Virus record (IMG/VR): IMGVR_UViG_3300011115_000128
Span: 1 to 42,881 of that record
Source: a virus
Length of the DNA stretch: 42,881 nt
Reading direction: 5' to 3' (one strand)
How positions within the stretch are numbered: the stretch's first letter is position 1; each line of letters begins with the position of its first letter. Both the position numbers and the translations under genes were made by a program. Shown here in pieces: positions 16,583-26,262 of this stretch. The notes beneath the pieces were generated by a model. The model did not search any database and was not told the DNA's origin. It saw nothing but the letters and a program-made list of their open reading frames with translations.

Positions 16583-19500
16583 TTAGTTCACTTGTACAGG
16601 TTTACCGGCTTTAATCGTCCATTTTTGTCCGTTTTTAAACGTAGTGACTGTACCTTCTTTTAGTAGGTCAATTGGGGGAGCAGTAGTAACACCTGCGGCT
16701 TTAGGGGCGGCAGGGGTAGGAGGAGCAACGGGAGCAAGTTTAGTATCTTTTAATATCCGTTGAGTTTCGGCTTCTACCAAAGCATCCCTAACTTGCGCAG
16801 CGGTTCTACCTTTCAGGTCTTTACCGCGCATTGCATCTCGGTATTCAGGGTTTAACAATAGTCCTTTGTCCACATTTACCGCTGCTTTTTCTGCCGCATC
16901 TGCTTTTAGTCTGTCTGTATCTATACTTTGTGCACCACCAGCAACTTCTGCTCTACCTGTAACCGCAGCTTGAACACCGGGTAGGCCCGCAGCTTTTTGT
17001 TGGTTATATTTTTCAAGTGCTAGCGCATTTGCATCATCTTGGGTCAAAGTTTTGTCTTTAGCCATAAGAGATTTGGCATAAATAGTCACACCCTCTGATT
17101 GAGCGCTAGGTTTAGCTGCCGCCGCAGCTTTTGGCGGTTGTGCAGCACGTTCAGCATACGCAAGGCCCCTAAGAGCTTTGTAGTCGGCTTCTTGTTTTGC
17201 TTTGTACGCGTCAATTTTATTTTTCTTTGCTGCTTGATAGCTGCCCATAGCGTCTTTAACGAGCCCAAGTTTTTCCGCCCGTTGACCGTTGGCTAGGTTA
17301 ATGTTCATCTGAGCAATAGACATCTTAGCGGATTGGTTTGCAGCCAATGCGCCTTTATAGGAGTCGGCAAAAGCAGTGCCCGCGCCGCCTAGTGCACGCA
17401 TAAAATTAGGCCCCTGAAGTATTGCGCCCATTGCGCTTAGCGCAGCTATACCTTTACCTTGTTCTAATGCATCTTTACCCTGCGCGGTTAAGTCTGCAAG
17501 TTGTGACTGTATTTCACCATAAGGACTAGGCCCGGCTATTTTATTTACCAAGTTCATGCTGCGGGTTACACCCTCTTCTTCAGTTTCATCGTCATCGGTA
17601 AAGTTTCTTGGTGCTGCTATTTGTTTAGCTTTAGCAAGTATTAGAGGGCTTAACTGCGCTTGCAAATCAGCATTACCCATTCTTTGGTCTGTTTCTTGAG
17701 CATTGGGGTCATCAACTTGGCTATCTTCGTCCCCAGCAAAATGCATAATCCCGCCTCTACCAAAGGCAACCATGCCGCCACCAGCACCTGCTGGGAGTGC
17801 GTTATATGCACTGGCTAAACCTTGTTTTTCAGACGCACGAGTAGCTAATTCAGTCTGAGCCGCTTCTTTCTCTGCCTCGCTTGACGGGTTTTGAATAATA
17901 CTTTTTAGTTGCTCATCTGTAAGTTTATCAACCGCAGCAGCCATGCGGTTAGGGTCATCCATCCGGTTAAGCACCCCACCCGAAGCGTAACCTTTCATTA
18001 GGCCACCTTCTTTACCAACTAACTTGCTTAGGCCATAAGCGCCCATACCCGCAGCAGCTACGTTCTGCATCATTGACGGAGGAGCTTGATACATTTGAGC
18101 CGTAGACTGCTGACCCAATGGCAAACCGCGAATCATGTCAGACATAAAGCCTAATTGCTTATATGGATAGTTCTGTTGATTTAAGAAGTCTTGATAGCCT
18201 TGGCTTAGCCCTTGCTGTGCAAGTGCTTGCTGCTGTCCACCGTATTGGTTCTGTAGCTGGTTTATACCCATCTCTTGACCATATTGAGCCTGCCCCAATT
18301 GCCCCATTTGGCCTGCGGCTTGCAGTCCAGTTTGAAGCCCTTGGAGCCCAAGACCAGCGCCATACTGCCGAGACTGTTCATTTAGTTGGTTAGCACCCTG
18401 CCCATATTGCGCGCCAAGTCCTGCGGCTTGTAAACCTTGACCAGCGCCATACTGTGCAGCTTGATTTTGAGCAGATTGGTTAGCTAGGTCGGTTTGCTGC
18501 ATTGCGCTTAAGTTTTGACCACCTACAGAAATATCGCGCTGTTGGTTTGCCAATGCGGCCTGCATAGCCTGCTGAGCATTCATACCTTGAGTCTGAAGCT
18601 GCGCTGCTTGGTTCTGCACTTGTTGCTGCTGCGCATTTGATAGGTTTGCCAAAGTGGTTTGCATACCCGTTTGAGTACCAAGTTGCTGAACACCAAGCTT
18701 TGCCGCTAAGTTTTGAGACCCAGTAGTTATGCCTGCCTGCTGATTAGCCTGCTGCGCAACTAAACGTGCTTGCTGTTCAGCGTTAAATTGTTGCTGTGCT
18801 TGTTGGTATGCAGCTTGTGAGCCTTGGGCTTGGATGTCGTTCATCTGGGTTCCCAGATTACGCTCCCGTTCAGCCCGCATAATGGCATCACGACCTCCAC
18901 CGAATGCGCCAGCTTGTGCTGCTTGAGCTTGCTGTTGAGTACCCTGAATAGCAGACTGCCGACCAGCTTCGCGTTTTTGCGTCTCCACCACATTTTGCAT
19001 GTAGGGGGACATGTACGCATCTGCTGATCCGGGTTGGGCAAAACTTTGTGTGTTTACACGTTCCGCTGGCCCCATCTGGTAGTTTTTCAACCGGGGGTTA
19101 TACCCAGTTTGTGCTGCGTTCATTGTCGGCGCGTCATAACCAGTTGCGCTTACATCCCGAACAGGCCCCATTTGGTTAGCTTGGAACGTGTTGGCGTTAT
19201 ACCCAAGATTTTGTGGGGCTTGGAATTGGTTACCATACTGACCCGCTTGATAATTTGTACCCAGCGCACCCATGCCCGCTGCGGTAGCCATATCTGTACC
19301 GGTGCCCAGCGCCGCATTAGGCTGCATATTTGCAGCGCCTTGTTGGGCTTGCTCCTGCATAGGGGTAAACCCAGCAATACGATTTTGGTCGTAAGTTTGG
19401 TATGGGTTCTTGTTGATATCAGTTAATTTCCCCGCCTGATATAACGCATCTTTAGCGTAACCTCGTGCCCACTCGGGCAGTTCCGTCATGTTAGTATTTG

Positions 19501-19633
19501 TTGAAGTCGCGTTACCGCTGCCTCCACCACCGCCACCGCCACCAAAAATTAAACCACCGTCGGCCTTACGGTGTGTTGCGGAAGCACCAATGGGCTCACC
19601 CATTGCATAAAGTTGACGACGAGAATAGCTCAT
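16583..19633 (-). CDS. Gln/Ala-rich candidate ejection (internal virion) protein
   Basis: 1016 residues. A poly-Gly stretch lies near residues 31-40, followed by ELPEWARGYAKDAL and a segment with RIAGFTPMQEQA, which I associate with large structural proteins of environmental podovirus-like phages. Residues about 200-470 are extremely rich in Gln, Ala and Gly, helical and repetitive. Then come GYQDFLNQQNYPYKQ, short hydrophobic glycine-rich segments (GGLMKGYASGG, GRGGIMHFAGD), and a charged C-terminal part with coiled coil. The layout fits an internal virion protein released with the genome. Its start overlaps the GNAT gene by 4 bp (ATGA) and is preceded by GGAG. One base separates its stop from the giant gene. 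Confidence 0.8.
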   Translation of the reverse strand: MSYSRRQLYAMGEPIGASATHRKADGGLIFGGGGGGGGSGNATSTNTNMTELPEWARGYAKDALYQAGKLTDINKNPYQTYDQNRIAGFTPMQEQAQQGAANMQPNAALGTGTDMATAAGMGALGTNYQAGQYGNQFQAPQNLGYNANTFQANQMGPVRDVSATGYDAPTMNAAQTGYNPRLKNYQMGPAERVNTQSFAQPGSADAYMSPYMQNVVETQKREAGRQSAIQGTQQQAQAAQAGAFGGGRDAIMRAERERNLGTQMNDIQAQGSQAAYQQAQQQFNAEQQARLVAQQANQQAGITTGSQNLAAKLGVQQLGTQTGMQTTLANLSNAQQQQVQNQAAQLQTQGMNAQQAMQAALANQQRDISVGGQNLSAMQQTDLANQSAQNQAAQYGAGQGLQAAGLGAQYGQGANQLNEQSRQYGAGLGLQGLQTGLQAAGQMGQLGQAQYGQEMGINQLQNQYGGQQQALAQQGLSQGYQDFLNQQNYPYKQLGFMSDMIRGLPLGQQSTAQMYQAPPSMMQNVAAAGMGAYGLSKLVGKEGGLMKGYASGGVLNRMDDPNRMAAAVDKLTDEQLKSIIQNPSSEAEKEAAQTELATRASEKQGLASAYNALPAGAGGGMVAFGRGGIMHFAGDEDSQVDDPNAQETDQRMGNADLQAQLSPLILAKAKQIAAPRNFTDDDETEEEGVTRSMNLVNKIAGPSPYGEIQSQLADLTAQGKDALEQGKGIAALSAMGAILQGPNFMRALGGAGTAFADSYKGALAANQSAKMSIAQMNINLANGQRAEKLGLVKDAMGSYQAAKKNKIDAYKAKQEADYKALRGLAYAERAAQPPKAAAAAKPSAQSEGVTIYAKSLMAKDKTLTQDDANALALEKYNQQKAAGLPGVQAAVTGRAEVAGGAQSIDTDRLKADAAEKAAVNVDKGLLLNPEYRDAMRGKDLKGRTAAQVRDALVEAETQRILKDTKLAPVAPPTPAAPKAAGVTTAPPIDLLKEGTVTTFKNGQKWTIKAGKPVQVN

Positions 19634-20088
19634 AGCTTCTCCAAAATTTTCGTGTATAACTTATCAGTTAGTTTGTACCCTAAGTATTCAAACAAACGTG
19701 AATTGTCCATGTGGATTTTTGTATGCATAACAATCCTATCCACACCTTCTTTTTTAAGCACGTCCTCTGCAAACTGGAAAAGACGGATTCCTACTCTACC
19801 TTTGCGTTCTTCCTTCTTTAGGAAGTAAATATCTTCAAAGGCTGTAACACATGACCTATAGTGCAAATGTGGATGCACTATAAAAATAGCATAGCCTATA
19901 AGCTCGTTATTGTCTCTAACCGTGATGCAACGCAACATTCTTGCAACATGTAGACGCCCATAAGCCTCGTAGTCGGGCATAAGGGGGAAATCTTTTGTAA
20001 CACATAATTCGTCGTAATGGGTAGGCAGTATATCTTTTAGCGCCTCAATAAACTTAGCAGGGTCTTCAACTTGATATGCTGTTGTCAT
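19630..20088 (-). CDS. GNAT-family N-acetyltransferase
   Basis: A 152-residue protein with the GNAT layout: an N-terminal helical part, a beta strand with ELIGYAIFIV, the acetyl-CoA loop RKGRVG followed by helix IRLFQFAEDVLKK, and a late strand ending FEYLGYKLTDK. The loop fits motif A (Q/R-x-x-G-x-G/A). It would transfer an acetyl group from acetyl-CoA to an amine; the substrate is unknown. It overlaps both neighbours by 4 bp (ATGA), so it is translated together with two candidate ejection proteins and may modify a virion or host protein. Enzymes of this type are common in phages but are usually not locked inside the ejection gene cluster. Confidence 0.85.
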   Translation of the reverse strand: MTTAYQVEDPAKFIEALKDILPTHYDELCVTKDFPLMPDYEAYGRLHVARMLRCITVRDNNELIGYAIFIVHPHLHYRSCVTAFEDIYFLKKEERKGRVGIRLFQFAEDVLKKEGVDRIVMHTKIHMDNSRLFEYLGYKLTDKLYTKILEKL

Positions 20089-22136
20089 GCGGGTAAATAT
20101 TTGTCTGCACGGGTATTTTTAGCGACTTTACCTTTACCTACCGTAGCTCTACGAGCTTTTTGTACCTTATCCATCATGGCATACAACTTACGCGCACCAG
20201 CTTCCGTAGAGCCATTTCCAATCTCAGAGACGATACGGGCCGGTATTACAAATTCACCGTCAGCTAAACGCGCTGGCTGCTTGTGCCCAATGGTTGCTGG
20301 GATAGAGTCGGACACACCATCGCCGGGGCCACGCAAGAGCCTGCCGCCATCAGAATAGGAGCCTAGGTTGTACATGCTAGAGATACCGCCGCCGTGAGCA
20401 TAGTGGGAATCAAGAAGACCGCCGTTAGCAGCTTGACTACCGCCTTCTCTATCATTGGATTGCGTTAAAGAATTGCTATATCCGCCGAGGTTAACCCCCA
20501 TACCACCATTATCTCTATATGATCCCCTATCCATCCCATCAAATAGACCGGGTTGGTTAACGTTGTACTGTACTGCCGGTGAACTAGGCGTAGAAGGAGT
20601 ACCCGTTGTAGACGGTGCTGGAGTCACATAGGAAAGGCCGGATTTTGGGCTGATTCCATAAGTTAATGCTTTTTCTCCCTCATAAAAACCGGGCATTGTT
20701 TTTTGTTGTAGTTGACCTAATGGCGTAAGCCCAACCACACTTTGTCCAAATCGTACAAACAATCCCATGCCGGGGTGATCCCCATAATATTGAGCTTTTG
20801 CTTCTGGAGTTTGGTTTGCCCAAGAATTAGGATCATTTTTTTCATCCCGTTGCTCACCGCTTAGCCCGTGGCTACCCGGGCCTACAGAACTAAATTCTGG
20901 CATAACCGTATTAGGGTCGCTGTTATCTAAAACAGCCGGTGTAGTTGTTGGTGTTGTTGTCGGTGTTGCCGGTATCGGTGTTGTACTTGTTAGCGGGACT
21001 GATTGAGCTTTAAGATAGTCGGCAAACTGTTGCTTAACATCAATTTGTGTAGGTGCAGGTGCAGGTGCCGGATTTGTAACTCTTGCAGCTTGTAGCTCTA
21101 AAAATTTATTTAACGCAGGGGTTTGGTTAGACCCATCTATCGTGCCACCCGCATCAAAATGTTGCACTGCACCACCATCCGCAGCTTTTTTAGGGATGTA
21201 GTAACGTGGTTGGTTATATCTTTGCTCCCGACCAAAAGGGTCAGGACTAGGCATTGGACTAGACCATCCGGGGTCATATTCGTACCCAGCATTAGCCATT
21301 GCTCCACGGTCTGAATCACCAACAGGGGTAGAAGGAGCATTGTTACCTTCGGAAGCCGCCATCAGAGGGCCCGCCAACATCCCAGCAGTTTGCAGAGGGT
21401 TAGCCTTAGCGTAATTCAACAAGTTTTGCCCTGTAGCACCGGCTTTTAACGCATCAAAGCGTTGCCCTGCTGTCATGTTTGCAGGAGACATCGTAGCCGC
21501 AGAATTAGGTAGGTACGCGCCTTTTGTATACATTTCCGGCATGGAAGTAACTGTTTGCGGCCCTGCGGCCTGTACTGCTTCTGCTGCCTTCATTGCGTCT
21601 ATAGACTGATATGCACTTGGGGGGCCAGATGTAGTAGCAAACGCATCAGTTGGGGAAATTCTTGTGTACCCCGAAGCTGCGCTGGCTGCTTGAGGTGCGG
21701 CACTGTTAGCAATTTGCGCTGCGGTTTCTGTAGGTACTGCGTTAGCAGCGGCGGCTGCGGTTTCAGGGGCTAAACCTGCTGCACCGGAACCAATTAACGA
21801 CTCGGCTAAACCCGCGCCACCATAAGCACCTATACCTGCCATCAACCCTTTACCCAAACTACCGGTAGCCATAGCAGTACCACCACCGACAGTAAGAGCA
21901 GCCATACCAGCGGGCATGCCCATAGCAGTCAAACCTGCCCCCGCCACTAAAGGCAAAATAGAAGATAAAAACCCAGCCTCGGGTAGTCCAGTATGGGGAT
22001 TAATGGTGAGAGAACCACCATGTGCCATAGCCAAGGCTTGTAGCCCATGAACCTCACGGGGAGACATATGGACAAGCGTAGTGTCTGGGCCGCGTCCGTG
22101 TGCGGACATGTGGTTGGCAAGTGTGTGAAGGCTCAT
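20085..22136 (-). CDS. Candidate internal virion/ejection protein
   Basis: A 683-residue protein. It begins with a conserved-looking block, HMSPREVHGLQALAMAHGG and INPHTGLPEAGFL, which I recall from environmental phage structural clusters. Residues about 55-120 are glycine/alanine-rich and hydrophobic, with a likely membrane-interacting helix region. The middle is Pro/Thr-rich linker. The end has DGVSDSIPA, then DGEFVIPARIVSEIGNG and a basic tail. Hydrophobic Gly/Ala helices fit a protein that crosses the host envelope during DNA entry, but this is an inference. It overlaps both neighbours by 4 bp. Confidence 0.78.
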   Translation of the reverse strand: MSLHTLANHMSAHGRGPDTTLVHMSPREVHGLQALAMAHGGSLTINPHTGLPEAGFLSSILPLVAGAGLTAMGMPAGMAALTVGGGTAMATGSLGKGLMAGIGAYGGAGLAESLIGSGAAGLAPETAAAAANAVPTETAAQIANSAAPQAASAASGYTRISPTDAFATTSGPPSAYQSIDAMKAAEAVQAAGPQTVTSMPEMYTKGAYLPNSAATMSPANMTAGQRFDALKAGATGQNLLNYAKANPLQTAGMLAGPLMAASEGNNAPSTPVGDSDRGAMANAGYEYDPGWSSPMPSPDPFGREQRYNQPRYYIPKKAADGGAVQHFDAGGTIDGSNQTPALNKFLELQAARVTNPAPAPAPTQIDVKQQFADYLKAQSVPLTSTTPIPATPTTTPTTTPAVLDNSDPNTVMPEFSSVGPGSHGLSGEQRDEKNDPNSWANQTPEAKAQYYGDHPGMGLFVRFGQSVVGLTPLGQLQQKTMPGFYEGEKALTYGISPKSGLSYVTPAPSTTGTPSTPSSPAVQYNVNQPGLFDGMDRGSYRDNGGMGVNLGGYSNSLTQSNDREGGSQAANGGLLDSHYAHGGGISSMYNLGSYSDGGRLLRGPGDGVSDSIPATIGHKQPARLADGEFVIPARIVSEIGNGSTEAGARKLYAMMDKVQKARRATVGKGKVAKNTRADKYLPA

Positions 22137-22435
22137 GTTTTTACTTTCAAAACGTTACTAGCCGTGGTGTCATAGTATATATCCCCCACCCGCAAATTGG
22201 CTAAATCTGCTTGGGTTGGTAGGCTGGGAGTTGTTGACGTTCCCGTGGGAAAAAAACTAAGGCCAGCAATAACGTCCGTGCCATTTCTCTGCGTACTAGC
22301 TGTCATTGGGCCAGCATTGTCTAGCTGGTTAAAGTACAACCTTAGTACGTTTGTTAGCTGATTTATAAGCGCAGGGTCATAGGCATTACTTACAGCAGTA
22401 GGCAATTTGGGAGCAACTACGTTCTTTTGTGCCAT
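22133..22435 (-). CDS. Small virion-associated protein
   Basis: A 100-residue protein. A helical part (ALINQLTNVLRLYFNQLDN) is followed by a beta-rich end with DLANLRVGDIYYDT. The latter resembles short structural/tail accessory proteins of similar phages. There is no signal or membrane segment. It overlaps the next gene by 4 bp and lies 3 bp after the large structural protein, so it is part of the tail/ejection set. The function is otherwise unknown. Confidence 0.72.
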   Translation of the reverse strand: MAQKNVVAPKLPTAVSNAYDPALINQLTNVLRLYFNQLDNAGPMTASTQRNGTDVIAGLSFFPTGTSTTPSLPTQADLANLRVGDIYYDTTASNVLKVKT

Positions 22436-22438
22436 AGG

Positions 22439-24538
22439 TTACCTGCGTCCATCAGCACGAAAATCTATTCTAGGAGATCCAAGCTGCCATTGTGTACCAA
22501 GGGTGTTAGAGGTGATCTGCATCTGCATCTGCCTCCCACGGATACGGATGTAAAGCTGCCCCGTAAACTGATCTACATTAATTGCAGAAGTGATGGCTCC
22601 CGTGTTCACTACGTTTGAGTTGCCTGACTGCGTAACCCCAGAACCTGAGTTGTTTAAACCTTGTAAGTACATGGTGACTTGCGGAGTTGTCCCTATCGTG
22701 GAGCCGCGAAACGTTAAGTCAGGAATCATGCGGTAGACAAACGCAAAGTTATGCCCGTCCCCAATGTCATATTGCGCTGAGGTTATAGATGCGCTAATAG
22801 CAGTGGCAGGGACTGTGATTCCGTCATTTACGCCATTTTCATGTTCAACAATGTTGTAGCTGTAAGTGGCAGCAAGTGGAAAATTACGCAGCCCACTGTC
22901 CAGCCATGCGGTACGGGCCATTGATCCATAATACCAAATATCTTCTATGTAGTTATAGATAACATACTTATCAACAGTATTGCTACTTGATGAACAATAA
23001 AACCACCAGACCTCATTAAAGCCTTCATTGGTATTACCAAATACTTGTTCCGATTGCTGGAGGTTTATATCACTATAAATATAGCGAAGCAAGTCACAGC
23101 GCAGAGTTTGAACCCGCCCATCATATTTGTAGAACTTGTCTACGCCCATCCAGTAACTAATACCAGAAGCCATTGCTGCGGCATTAGGGCCAATTATGGA
23201 AATGTTGTCCGCAAGAATTTGCGTGCCCCAGACATACGGTGGGCCAAGGTACTGCATGGAGTAGACTGAAGAATCAGTCCATACCAAAATTTCTTGACGA
23301 CTTTGCAGGGTGGTTATGATTTCTGAACCGTGGGATAGGCGTACACTACCAGCTTGGTTGGTAACTGCGGGGAACCATGTGGTCAAGGATTCTTGATCTG
23401 ACCAGCGGATAAGCATGGGGTCAATCGTAGTACTACCATAGTCATTAACACCAAACGTAATCAAAAACCGGCTAGCATCGGATATAGTGAATGTACTCTG
23501 GGCTAGTGGGCAAGACCCATCAGACCCAGCAAGGCTAGATAGCAAAACACCACGGGGAGAAATAGATTGAACGCCTGACTGAGTGCCTCCAGCCGTACTA
23601 ATAAGCGCCCCTGTTGGAGTGGCAGATATGTTAAACGTAGTTGTAGTTAAGAATCTAACGTAGTAAATAACGCCCGGTAGTAGCGTTGTTGTGCCGCCAT
23701 TAGATAACGCTCCCGTTGTAGAAAACGTAAATGGTGTACCTTCTAAAAGACCAAGGCTACATGTAACAACGCAAGGGTTGGCATTTGTCATCGTAACCGT
23801 AGTATTTTTATATCCTATGGTGGCATCCCAGTAGTATAGTGGGCCACTGCGGGGGCCATAAACTAAGTCTTCACCCCAGTTAAGTTGGTTCCAAATACGT
23901 GTACCTACAGTAGAAATAACTGCTGGTGTTCCTATGCCCCATGTGCCACTACCCCATGAATTTGCGCCCCATCCTACCGCTGGGTTATATGTGGTTGAAC
24001 CTGTAGTAATTTGATAGACTGCATAAACTGTCCCGCCACCTGTAGTTGAGGACGTTGCAGCACTTGCGACTTGAATAGAATAAGTAGAGGAAGTTAAATA
24101 CGTTATAGAGTATTCGCCAGATACCGTGACTCCCCCAACAGCAGAAGCATTGAAAAAAGTAACGTAATCCCCATTGGCAAAGCCGCCAAGCCCGTCAGTT
24201 ACTACAACCGTTGTTGATAAATTAGTAGTGGTGAATGGATTAGTCAGCGTAACTTCAGCGCGGATTGGGGTAACGTCATAGTACGCGCCACCATTCTCAA
24301 TATAGAACTTAGATGCTGTGCCAACGCCAAGCAGATTTTGACCGACTAAGGTTACCCAGTTCCATAGGGATCGGCAAACGCCTATAAACGTGCTACCAGA
24401 AATCTGTAGCCAGCCGCCTATTTTTTCAGGCGTACCTTGGCGAAACCGCACCTTGTCGGACTCATACCAGCCCGATTCGTTGGTGTATCGTGTGTTTTCC
24501 CTATTTACACCGGGGCGGAATTGCAACTTTGTTAACAT
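22439..24538 (-). CDS. Large structural protein, P22 gp10-like stabilisation candidate
   Basis: A 699-residue beta-rich protein with no signal peptide. The opening has FRPGVNRENTRY, WYESDKVRFRQG and PEKIGGW, which recurs in phage packaged-DNA stabilisation/tail-hub proteins. Residues about 85-175 carry Thr/Ser-rich Ig-like strands (FANGDYVTFFNAS), probably a surface insertion, and a second such stretch is near 260-320. The end (RIRGRQMQMQI, WQLGSPRIDFRADGRR) resembles tail-hub closing strands. A neck or tail-tube role is an inference. The first seven bases overlap the upstream HNH gene, with a GAGG ribosome-binding site inside it. Confidence 0.78.
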   Translation of the reverse strand: MLTKLQFRPGVNRENTRYTNESGWYESDKVRFRQGTPEKIGGWLQISGSTFIGVCRSLWNWVTLVGQNLLGVGTASKFYIENGGAYYDVTPIRAEVTLTNPFTTTNLSTTVVVTDGLGGFANGDYVTFFNASAVGGVTVSGEYSITYLTSSTYSIQVASAATSSTTGGGTVYAVYQITTGSTTYNPAVGWGANSWGSGTWGIGTPAVISTVGTRIWNQLNWGEDLVYGPRSGPLYYWDATIGYKNTTVTMTNANPCVVTCSLGLLEGTPFTFSTTGALSNGGTTTLLPGVIYYVRFLTTTTFNISATPTGALISTAGGTQSGVQSISPRGVLLSSLAGSDGSCPLAQSTFTISDASRFLITFGVNDYGSTTIDPMLIRWSDQESLTTWFPAVTNQAGSVRLSHGSEIITTLQSRQEILVWTDSSVYSMQYLGPPYVWGTQILADNISIIGPNAAAMASGISYWMGVDKFYKYDGRVQTLRCDLLRYIYSDINLQQSEQVFGNTNEGFNEVWWFYCSSSSNTVDKYVIYNYIEDIWYYGSMARTAWLDSGLRNFPLAATYSYNIVEHENGVNDGITVPATAISASITSAQYDIGDGHNFAFVYRMIPDLTFRGSTIGTTPQVTMYLQGLNNSGSGVTQSGNSNVVNTGAITSAINVDQFTGQLYIRIRGRQMQMQITSNTLGTQWQLGSPRIDFRADGRR

Positions 24539-25104
24539 GTTACGCCCTCATACTTATTTGTTTTGCGTAGATTATCAATTGCCGGGATAACTTGCAAGTT
24601 TGTTGGGACATGTAACCCAGACACATTTTTCCCCCGCAATGGAATGACATGGTCAACATGCCATGCAAACCCAAACATCTTTGTGCGTAATGCAGCTAGG
24701 GCATAGGCCTCTTTAATAACCCATAAATCTTCTTCCGTAAGCCACGTAGGAGTCCTATGTATTAATGTAATTTTACGTTTTTGACAAGCAAAACTAAAAT
24801 AATCTTTGTGTGTATCCCGGTATTGCTTACTATACTCATTAACATATGCTTGGTTTTTTTTGCGCCATTGAGACATGTAGGCAGCACGTTGGGGAACCGT
24901 CATTTCTCTATACAACTTTTTGTATTCACTTTCAGCTTCTTTAAACTCTGGGTTGCCCCTTTTGGCTATTTTCCTTGCTATATTGTCTGCTTTATGGCAT
25001 GCAATACAAAACGTGTTTAACCCATCTTTCATACGCTTATTGGCGTAAAAATTCGCAACAGGCTTATCCTGTTTGCAATGGTTACATAGTTTCTTTAAAG
25101 GCAT
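24532..25104 (-). CDS. HNH homing-type endonuclease with N-terminal zinc ribbon
   Basis: 190 residues. Cysteines at 7, 10, 33 and 36 form a CxxC...CxxC zinc ribbon. A basic helical middle follows. The nuclease core is WHVDHVIPL with D151-H152, GLHVPTNLQVI with H165, and a closing N178/N183. It belongs to the same family as the HNH gene near 40 kb. It starts 3 bp after the lysozyme stop and overlaps the next start by 7 bp, a free-standing mobile endonuclease that inserted without breaking its neighbours. It is expected to cut phage lacking the insertion. Confidence 0.9.
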   Translation of the reverse strand: MPLKKLCNHCKQDKPVANFYANKRMKDGLNTFCIACHKADNIARKIAKRGNPEFKEAESEYKKLYREMTVPQRAAYMSQWRKKNQAYVNEYSKQYRDTHKDYFSFACQKRKITLIHRTPTWLTEEDLWVIKEAYALAALRTKMFGFAWHVDHVIPLRGKNVSGLHVPTNLQVIPAIDNLRKTNKYEGVTC

Positions 25105-25107
25105 ACG

Positions 25108-25551
25108 TTAATCCAGTAATCGACATTCCGCAGTTCTGCGTTTAACCAACCCCGGCAGGACTCGTCCGCCACCTTTTGTCCAGAGCATTAACTGTTCCTT
25201 TGCCTCTTCCCAATCCTGCGCGTTTATCTTGCGCTTGAGGGTGCTGGTTTGCAAGCGGCCTGTGCCCAAATTGTAGGCGAAATCCACAATTGCGTTGCAC
25301 TTTCTCTCGTCTGTCAGCAAGACCGGGCAGTGCCGCAAGACGGCAGGAAGGTACGTGTGGTGGAGTTCGTGGAGCAATATTGTTTCAGCAATCGTTTCAG
25401 AGATCGTTTCATCCGTCAACGTTACCTTACGCCCATCAATGTAATAAGTGCTGCCGTAACCAATCGTTGCGACACCCGCAGGACAGAGGTAGGGTTTACC
25501 CCTATACCCCTCAAACTGTTTACACAGTGCTGCGGCTATGTCTAGCTTCAT
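25108..25551 (-). CDS. Endolysin, GH24 (T4-type) lysozyme
   Basis: A 147-residue muramidase that cleaves the MurNAc-GlcNAc bond of peptidoglycan. The catalytic signature is E14, then C23 and T29 in the E-x8-(D/C)-x5-T spacing, with CPAGVATIGYGS downstream. Cys replaces Asp in the second position, a known GH24 variant. There is no signal peptide or SAR helix, so it needs a holin to reach the wall. Its start overlaps the holin gene by 4 bp. Confidence 0.95.
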   Translation of the reverse strand: MKLDIAAALCKQFEGYRGKPYLCPAGVATIGYGSTYYIDGRKVTLTDETISETIAETILLHELHHTYLPAVLRHCPVLLTDERKCNAIVDFAYNLGTGRLQTSTLKRKINAQDWEEAKEQLMLWTKGGGRVLPGLVKRRTAECRLLD

Positions 25552-26042
25552 AGCCCACGCTTCGCCAATGTTCTGTCAAGGAACCAATAGTTCAAAGTAC
25601 CCGATACCAGCGCGGCAAAGTCGGCGGACATGATGAGTTTAAACACTGCCTCTGGAGGCGCACCCGCCATCCAAGCAGTCCAAGCAAACCACACGTGGGC
25701 AAAGCTCCATAGGAACAAAATCCAGTACGTTGCTACTGGACGCACGGATGCGGACAGGCTTGCAGCCCAACCCCCGGCAGCTTTGACCATCTCGGTCTGT
25801 TGCTCAACGGCAGAGTTAAACGCATCCATCACTCCAGCGTCCACCGTGGCTTCGCGCTGCGCCCCAATTTCTGCCAGCTTCTGATTACCGCGCAGAGTTT
25901 CCAGTTGGCACTGCTGCTCAAACATTTTCAACTCATGGCTTCGCTCATTCTTCTTGTCCATCCATTTCAAAACTTCAGGAGCAAGTCGGAATAACCCCCC
26001 AAGCAGGGAACCAAAGATACCACCACCTAGTAAATCAAGCAT
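25548..26042 (-). CDS. Holin, GTA-type 3TM-like
   Basis: 164 residues. A short hydrophobic N-terminal stretch (about 3-22) precedes a charged coiled coil (about 28-85) with KKNERSHELKMFEQQ. Two strong membrane segments follow, near 101-126 (VATYWILFLWSFAHVWFAW) and 134-155. This agrees with the 3TM holins used by gene-transfer agents and many phages, which permeabilise the inner membrane so that the soluble lysozyme escapes. It overlaps the lysozyme gene by 4 bp and the next membrane protein by 8 bp. Confidence 0.78.
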   Translation of the reverse strand: MLDLLGGGIFGSLLGGLFRLAPEVLKWMDKKNERSHELKMFEQQCQLETLRGNQKLAEIGAQREATVDAGVMDAFNSAVEQQTEMVKAAGGWAASLSASVRPVATYWILFLWSFAHVWFAWTAWMAGAPPEAVFKLIMSADFAALVSGTLNYWFLDRTLAKRGL

Positions 26043-26262
26043 TTTTCTCTCCCCTTTTGGTTCGGATGTCTACAATCTTCTCTGCTGTCTTACCGGCAAA
26101 AATGGCAGTAATAACGATGATTAAAATCTGCCCCAGCAACTCCACATAAACGCCGCGTGTTTCTAGTTCAAAGACGGACAACAACGCAAAGAAAAAATAG
26201 GAGAACAGCAAGAATACAACCGTCACCGGCTGGATGTTGCGTGCTAACCATGACTCAGTCAT
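26035..26262 (-). CDS. Small membrane protein, holin/antiholin candidate
   Basis: 75 residues with two likely membrane helices, about 12-30 (VTVVFLLFSYFFFALLSVF) and 40-58 (VELLGQILIIVITAIFAG), then a positively charged tail. It may be a second holin or an antiholin that times lysis; the sequence does not tell which. Overlaps of 8 and 4 bp with its neighbours place it in the lysis operon. Confidence 0.7.
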   Translation of the reverse strand: MTESWLARNIQPVTVVFLLFSYFFFALLSVFELETRGVYVELLGQILIIVITAIFAGKTAEKIVDIRTKRGEKNA

